64,000 nt of DNA from Haloglomus salinum. Its GTDB lineage: Archaea > Halobacteriota > Halobacteria > Halobacteriales > Haloarculaceae. The notes below the pieces were generated by a model. It did not search any database. It was not told the DNA's origin and was given only the letters and a program-made list of their open reading frames with translations. The stretch covers positions 3,348,001 to 3,412,000 of the forward strand of contig NZ_CP101153.1 in the NCBI RefSeq assembly GCF_024298825.1, written 5' to 3'. Position 1 is the stretch's first letter. The number at the start of each line of letters is the position of its first letter. Shown one piece after another: positions 61,881-64,000 of this stretch. Both the position numbers and the translations under genes were made by a program.

Positions 61881-63044
61881 ATGAGCGAGGACTTCTACGA
61901 GGTACTGGGGGTCTCACGCGACGCGAGCGAGGACGAGATCAAGCAGGCCTACCGGAAGAAGGCGGCCGAGTATCACCCGGACGTGAGCGACGACCCGAAC
62001 GCCGAGGAGAAGTTCAAGCAGGTCAAGAAGGCAAAGGAGGTGCTCACGGACGAGGAACAGCGACGCGCGTACGACCAGATGGGCCACGAGCGCTTCGAGC
62101 AGGCCGAGAAGCGCGGCGGCTTCGACGGCGGCGCGGGCGGTGCCGGCGGCGGCCCCTTCGGCGGTGGCGCCGGTGGCGACCCGTTCGGCGGCGCCGGCGG
62201 GATGGGCGACATCTTCGAGCAGTTCTTCGGCGGCGGTGGTGGCGGCGGCGGCCGCGGCGGTGCCCGGCAGGGGGCCGACCTCCGCACGTCGCTGACCATC
62301 ACACTCGAAGAGGCCTACCACGGTGTCACGAAGCAGCTGAACATCACGCGGCCCGAACGGTGCCCGGACTGTGACGGCTCCGGCCATCCGCCGGGCGCTG
62401 ACTCGGAGACCTGTCCCCAGTGTAACGGCCGCGGGCAGGAGACGACGGTCCGGCAGACGCCGCTCGGGCGCGTCCAGCAGACCCGGACCTGCAGCCGTTG
62501 TGAGGGCGAGGGGACGCTGTACGACGAGACCTGCTCGACCTGTGGTGGCGAGGGCGTCACGCGCGAGGACGCGAGTCTGGAGGTGGAGATTCCAGGCGGT
62601 ATCGACAGCGGGCAGACCCTCCGCATGGAGCGCGAGGGCGCGCCCGGCGAGGGCGGCGGGCCGAACGGCGACCTGCTCGTCGAGATCCAGGTCGAGGAGC
62701 ACCCGGACTTCGACCGCGACGGTGCCGACCTCCACTACACGCTCCCGGTCTCCTTCCCGCAGGCCGTCTTCGGCGACACCGTCGAGATACCGACGCTCGA
62801 CGGCAAGGTCGAGATGGACCTCGACGCGGGCGTCCAGTCCGGCGAGACCCGGCGGCTCCGCGGCAAGGGGATGCCCCGACTCCAGCGCCGCGGCCAGGGC
62901 GACCTCCTGGTCCACGTGCAGGTCGTCACGCCCCAGAAGCTGAACGAGGAGCAACAGGAAGCACTGGAGGCGTTCGCCGAGGCCTCCGACGAGGACCTCT
63001 CGGTGGACCAGAGCTTCTTCGAGAAGATCAAGAGCAGCTTCTGA
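61881..63044 (+). CDS. dnaJ: Chaperone protein DnaJ
   Basis: 387-residue type I Hsp40. J domain (1-70) with HPD in EYHPDVSDDP, Gly/Phe-rich region 80-135, four CxxCxGxG zinc-finger repeats (CPDCDGSG, CPQCNGRG, CSRCEGEG, CSTCGGEG), then the substrate-binding C-terminal domains (LEVEIPGGIDSGQTLRMEREG; GDTVEIPTLDGKVEMDL). Partner of DnaK in folding; dnaK and grpE are not in this window, although they are often adjacent in haloarchaea. All functional motifs intact. Confidence 0.97.
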   Translation: MSEDFYEVLGVSRDASEDEIKQAYRKKAAEYHPDVSDDPNAEEKFKQVKKAKEVLTDEEQRRAYDQMGHERFEQAEKRGGFDGGAGGAGGGPFGGGAGGDPFGGAGGMGDIFEQFFGGGGGGGGRGGARQGADLRTSLTITLEEAYHGVTKQLNITRPERCPDCDGSGHPPGADSETCPQCNGRGQETTVRQTPLGRVQQTRTCSRCEGEGTLYDETCSTCGGEGVTREDASLEVEIPGGIDSGQTLRMEREGAPGEGGGPNGDLLVEIQVEEHPDFDRDGADLHYTLPVSFPQAVFGDTVEIPTLDGKVEMDLDAGVQSGETRRLRGKGMPRLQRRGQGDLLVHVQVVTPQKLNEEQQEALEAFAEASDEDLSVDQSFFEKIKSSF

Positions 63045-63132
63045 GACGCCCGGGCCCCCAGCGCTTCACTTCCACCCCGCACTGCCCGCGAATTTAAACG
63101 TGATGCGGCCCACATATCCGGTGAGTGGGCCC

Positions 63133-63618
63133 ATGAGCGAGCAGTCGGACGCCGACCCGGACCTGTCGTTCTCGACCGCGGCCGACCTCCGGGAGGCGTC
63201 TGGCGATGGCCCCGGAAGCGAGTCCGACGACGCGTTCGCTGACCTGCACCACCCCGAGCGGACCTTCCCTCGCGCCGGTGGGATGCGCTACGAGGGTGCG
63301 ACGGTCATCGAACTCACACCCCGGGACGGACCGGTCGACGAGGCCGAACTGGTCGCGCTGACCGACACGGTGCTGTCGGCCGACCGCTACCGGGTCGGTG
63401 ACTGGTTCGACCTGCCGCTCCCGGTCTTCCTCGTCCACGACGACGAGACCGGAGACACGTTCCGCCTGGCCGTTCGCGAGGCGGCCATCGAACTCCACGT
63501 CCGGTCGGAGACGGGCGCCGAGGGCCTGCGCGCGTTCCACGACCGCCTCGTCGAGGTCGCCGAACACGACGCTGCTGGCGCCTCCCTCGACTGGCGGGTG
63601 ACCCGCCGGACGGATTGA
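63133..63618 (+). CDS. Haloarchaeal protein of unknown function
   Basis: 161 residues, not recognised. The first 50 residues are acidic and disordered; the rest is a compact alpha/beta domain (FPRAGGMRYEGATVIELTPRDG, LSADRYRVGDWFDLPLPVFLVHDDETGDTF, LAVREAAIELHVRSETG). Start at ATG 63133; a TATA-like AATTTAAA at 63093-63100 could instead serve GTG 63121. Follows dnaJ by 88 bases. Confidence 0.6.
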   Translation: MSEQSDADPDLSFSTAADLREASGDGPGSESDDAFADLHHPERTFPRAGGMRYEGATVIELTPRDGPVDEAELVALTDTVLSADRYRVGDWFDLPLPVFLVHDDETGDTFRLAVREAAIELHVRSETGAEGLRAFHDRLVEVAEHDAAGASLDWRVTRRTD

Positions 63619-63703
63619 ACGCCCGAATCGGCGAGTCTCGCCCACGTTTGGACGGTTTCTCGAGTTCCTTCATAAGGACGTATCGGCTCTGTACGGACAC
63701 GCG

Positions 63704-64000
63704 ATGACCGAACTGAACAGGCGGAGTTTCGTACGGGCCGCGGGGGTTGCCGGTGCCGGGGCCGCGTTCGCCGGGCCGGCGGGCGCACGCACCGTCGCGG
63801 ACGCGCTGGACACGGACGGGGGGCGACAGGAGGTCGTCGTCGTCTTCCGTGACACCGACGACCAGTCGGTCCTCGACGAGTTCGACCTGCCGGTCGGGCG
63901 CTTCGACTACGGGGTGCTCCCGATGTCGTGGACGGAGCTCGACGGGGACGGGATTGCCGACCTCGCCGGGCGCGAGGAGGTCCGCTACGTCAGCGATACG
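63704..64000 (+). CDS. Tat-exported subtilisin-like protease, 5' part
   Basis: First 99 residues of a secreted protein; the rest is outside the window. MTELNRRSFVRAAGVAGAGA is a Tat signal (RRSF) ending near AGA-R, followed by a pro-domain of the I9 inhibitor type (EVVVVFRDTDDQSVLDEFDL, DYGVLPMSWTELDG, LAGREEVRYVSDT). In haloarchaea this start precedes the catalytic domain of S8 halolysin-type proteases; the catalytic Asp/His/Ser are not yet visible, so the family is inferred. Confidence 0.75.
   Translation, partial: MTELNRRSFVRAAGVAGAGAAFAGPAGARTVADALDTDGGRQEVVVVFRDTDDQSVLDEFDLPVGRFDYGVLPMSWTELDGDGIADLAGREEVRYVSDT

Noticed and set aside
61754-62374. Reading frame starting at ATG 61754 just after AGGAGGTGA, upstream of and overlapping dnaJ
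   Set aside because: Spacing between the ribosome-site-like sequence and ATG is only two bases, and most of the frame runs inside dnaJ in another phase with Arg-rich, non-haloarchaeal composition.

Overview
The window is a GC-rich, gene-dense piece of a halophilic archaeon chromosome (class Halobacteria). The evidence is the strongly acidic proteome, TATA boxes about 27 bases before start codons (leaderless transcripts), Tat-type lipoprotein signals with long Gly/Asp/Ser/Thr linkers, PGF-CTERM surface proteins, and archaeal-type genes (Tfx regulator, HerA-type ATPase, TRAM protein, CDP-alcohol phosphatidyltransferase, F420-type LLM enzyme). No rRNA, tRNA, CRISPR array, transposase or integrase was recognised. 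Both ends cut genes: the 3' part of a methionine aminopeptidase at the left and the 5' part of a Tat-exported subtilisin-like protease at the right.

Layout. 1-8.1 kb: map, a small zinc protein, a HIT protein, a CDF metal transporter with a repeated N-terminal tail, a membrane site-2-type protease, a Tat lipoprotein and a tRNA methylthiotransferase. 8.1-8.6 kb: a gene-free stretch packed with perfect hairpins. 8.6-19.5 kb: an SDR lacking its catalytic Tyr/Lys, a FIST-histidine kinase pair, Tfx-TRAM, the two-subunit chorismate amidotransferase (pabA/pabB or trpG/trpE), DUF1810, an NRDE protein, a HerA-like ATPase and an SDR. 19.6-24.0 kb: a branched-chain amino acid type ABC operon (binding protein, two permeases, one ATPase; no second ATPase follows). 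24.0-27.8 kb: three tandem paralogues of a PGF-CTERM surface protein plus a decayed fragment of a fourth. 27.9-31.7 kb: a coiled-coil protein and a DUF445/Abi-alpha-like gene pair.

31.7-43.5 kb: PaaG-like hydratase/isomerase, acyl-CoA dehydrogenase, a HicBA toxin-antitoxin pair, hisC-adenylate kinase-CDP-alcohol transferase operon, TPR protein, Na+-coupled transporter, and both subunits of a propionyl-/acyl-CoA carboxylase. 43.6-53.9 kb: three very small genes, a GMC oxidoreductase, SdpI-like protein, FAH-family hydrolase, acyl-CoA ligase, a miniature ABC/Rad50-like ATPase, a Cys-containing unknown, a redoxin-like protein without its peroxidatic Cys, a second acyl-CoA dehydrogenase and DUF4112. 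54-64 kb: second acyl-CoA ligase, lipoprotein, an 890-base gene-free region with two related stem-loop elements, CoA-transferase, LLM oxidoreductase, EamA transporter, FAD amine-oxidase-like protein, dnaJ and the protease.

Taken together, the two acyl-CoA ligases, two acyl-CoA dehydrogenases, the hydratase, CoA-transferase and biotin carboxylase point to use of fatty acids and branched or odd-chain acids through acyl-CoA and propionyl-CoA; the Liv-type importer fits this. The parts least explained by known families are the triplicated PGF-CTERM proteins, the C(GNA)G triloop hairpins that recur in three intergenic regions, and the paired stem-loop elements at 56.7 and 57.2 kb.
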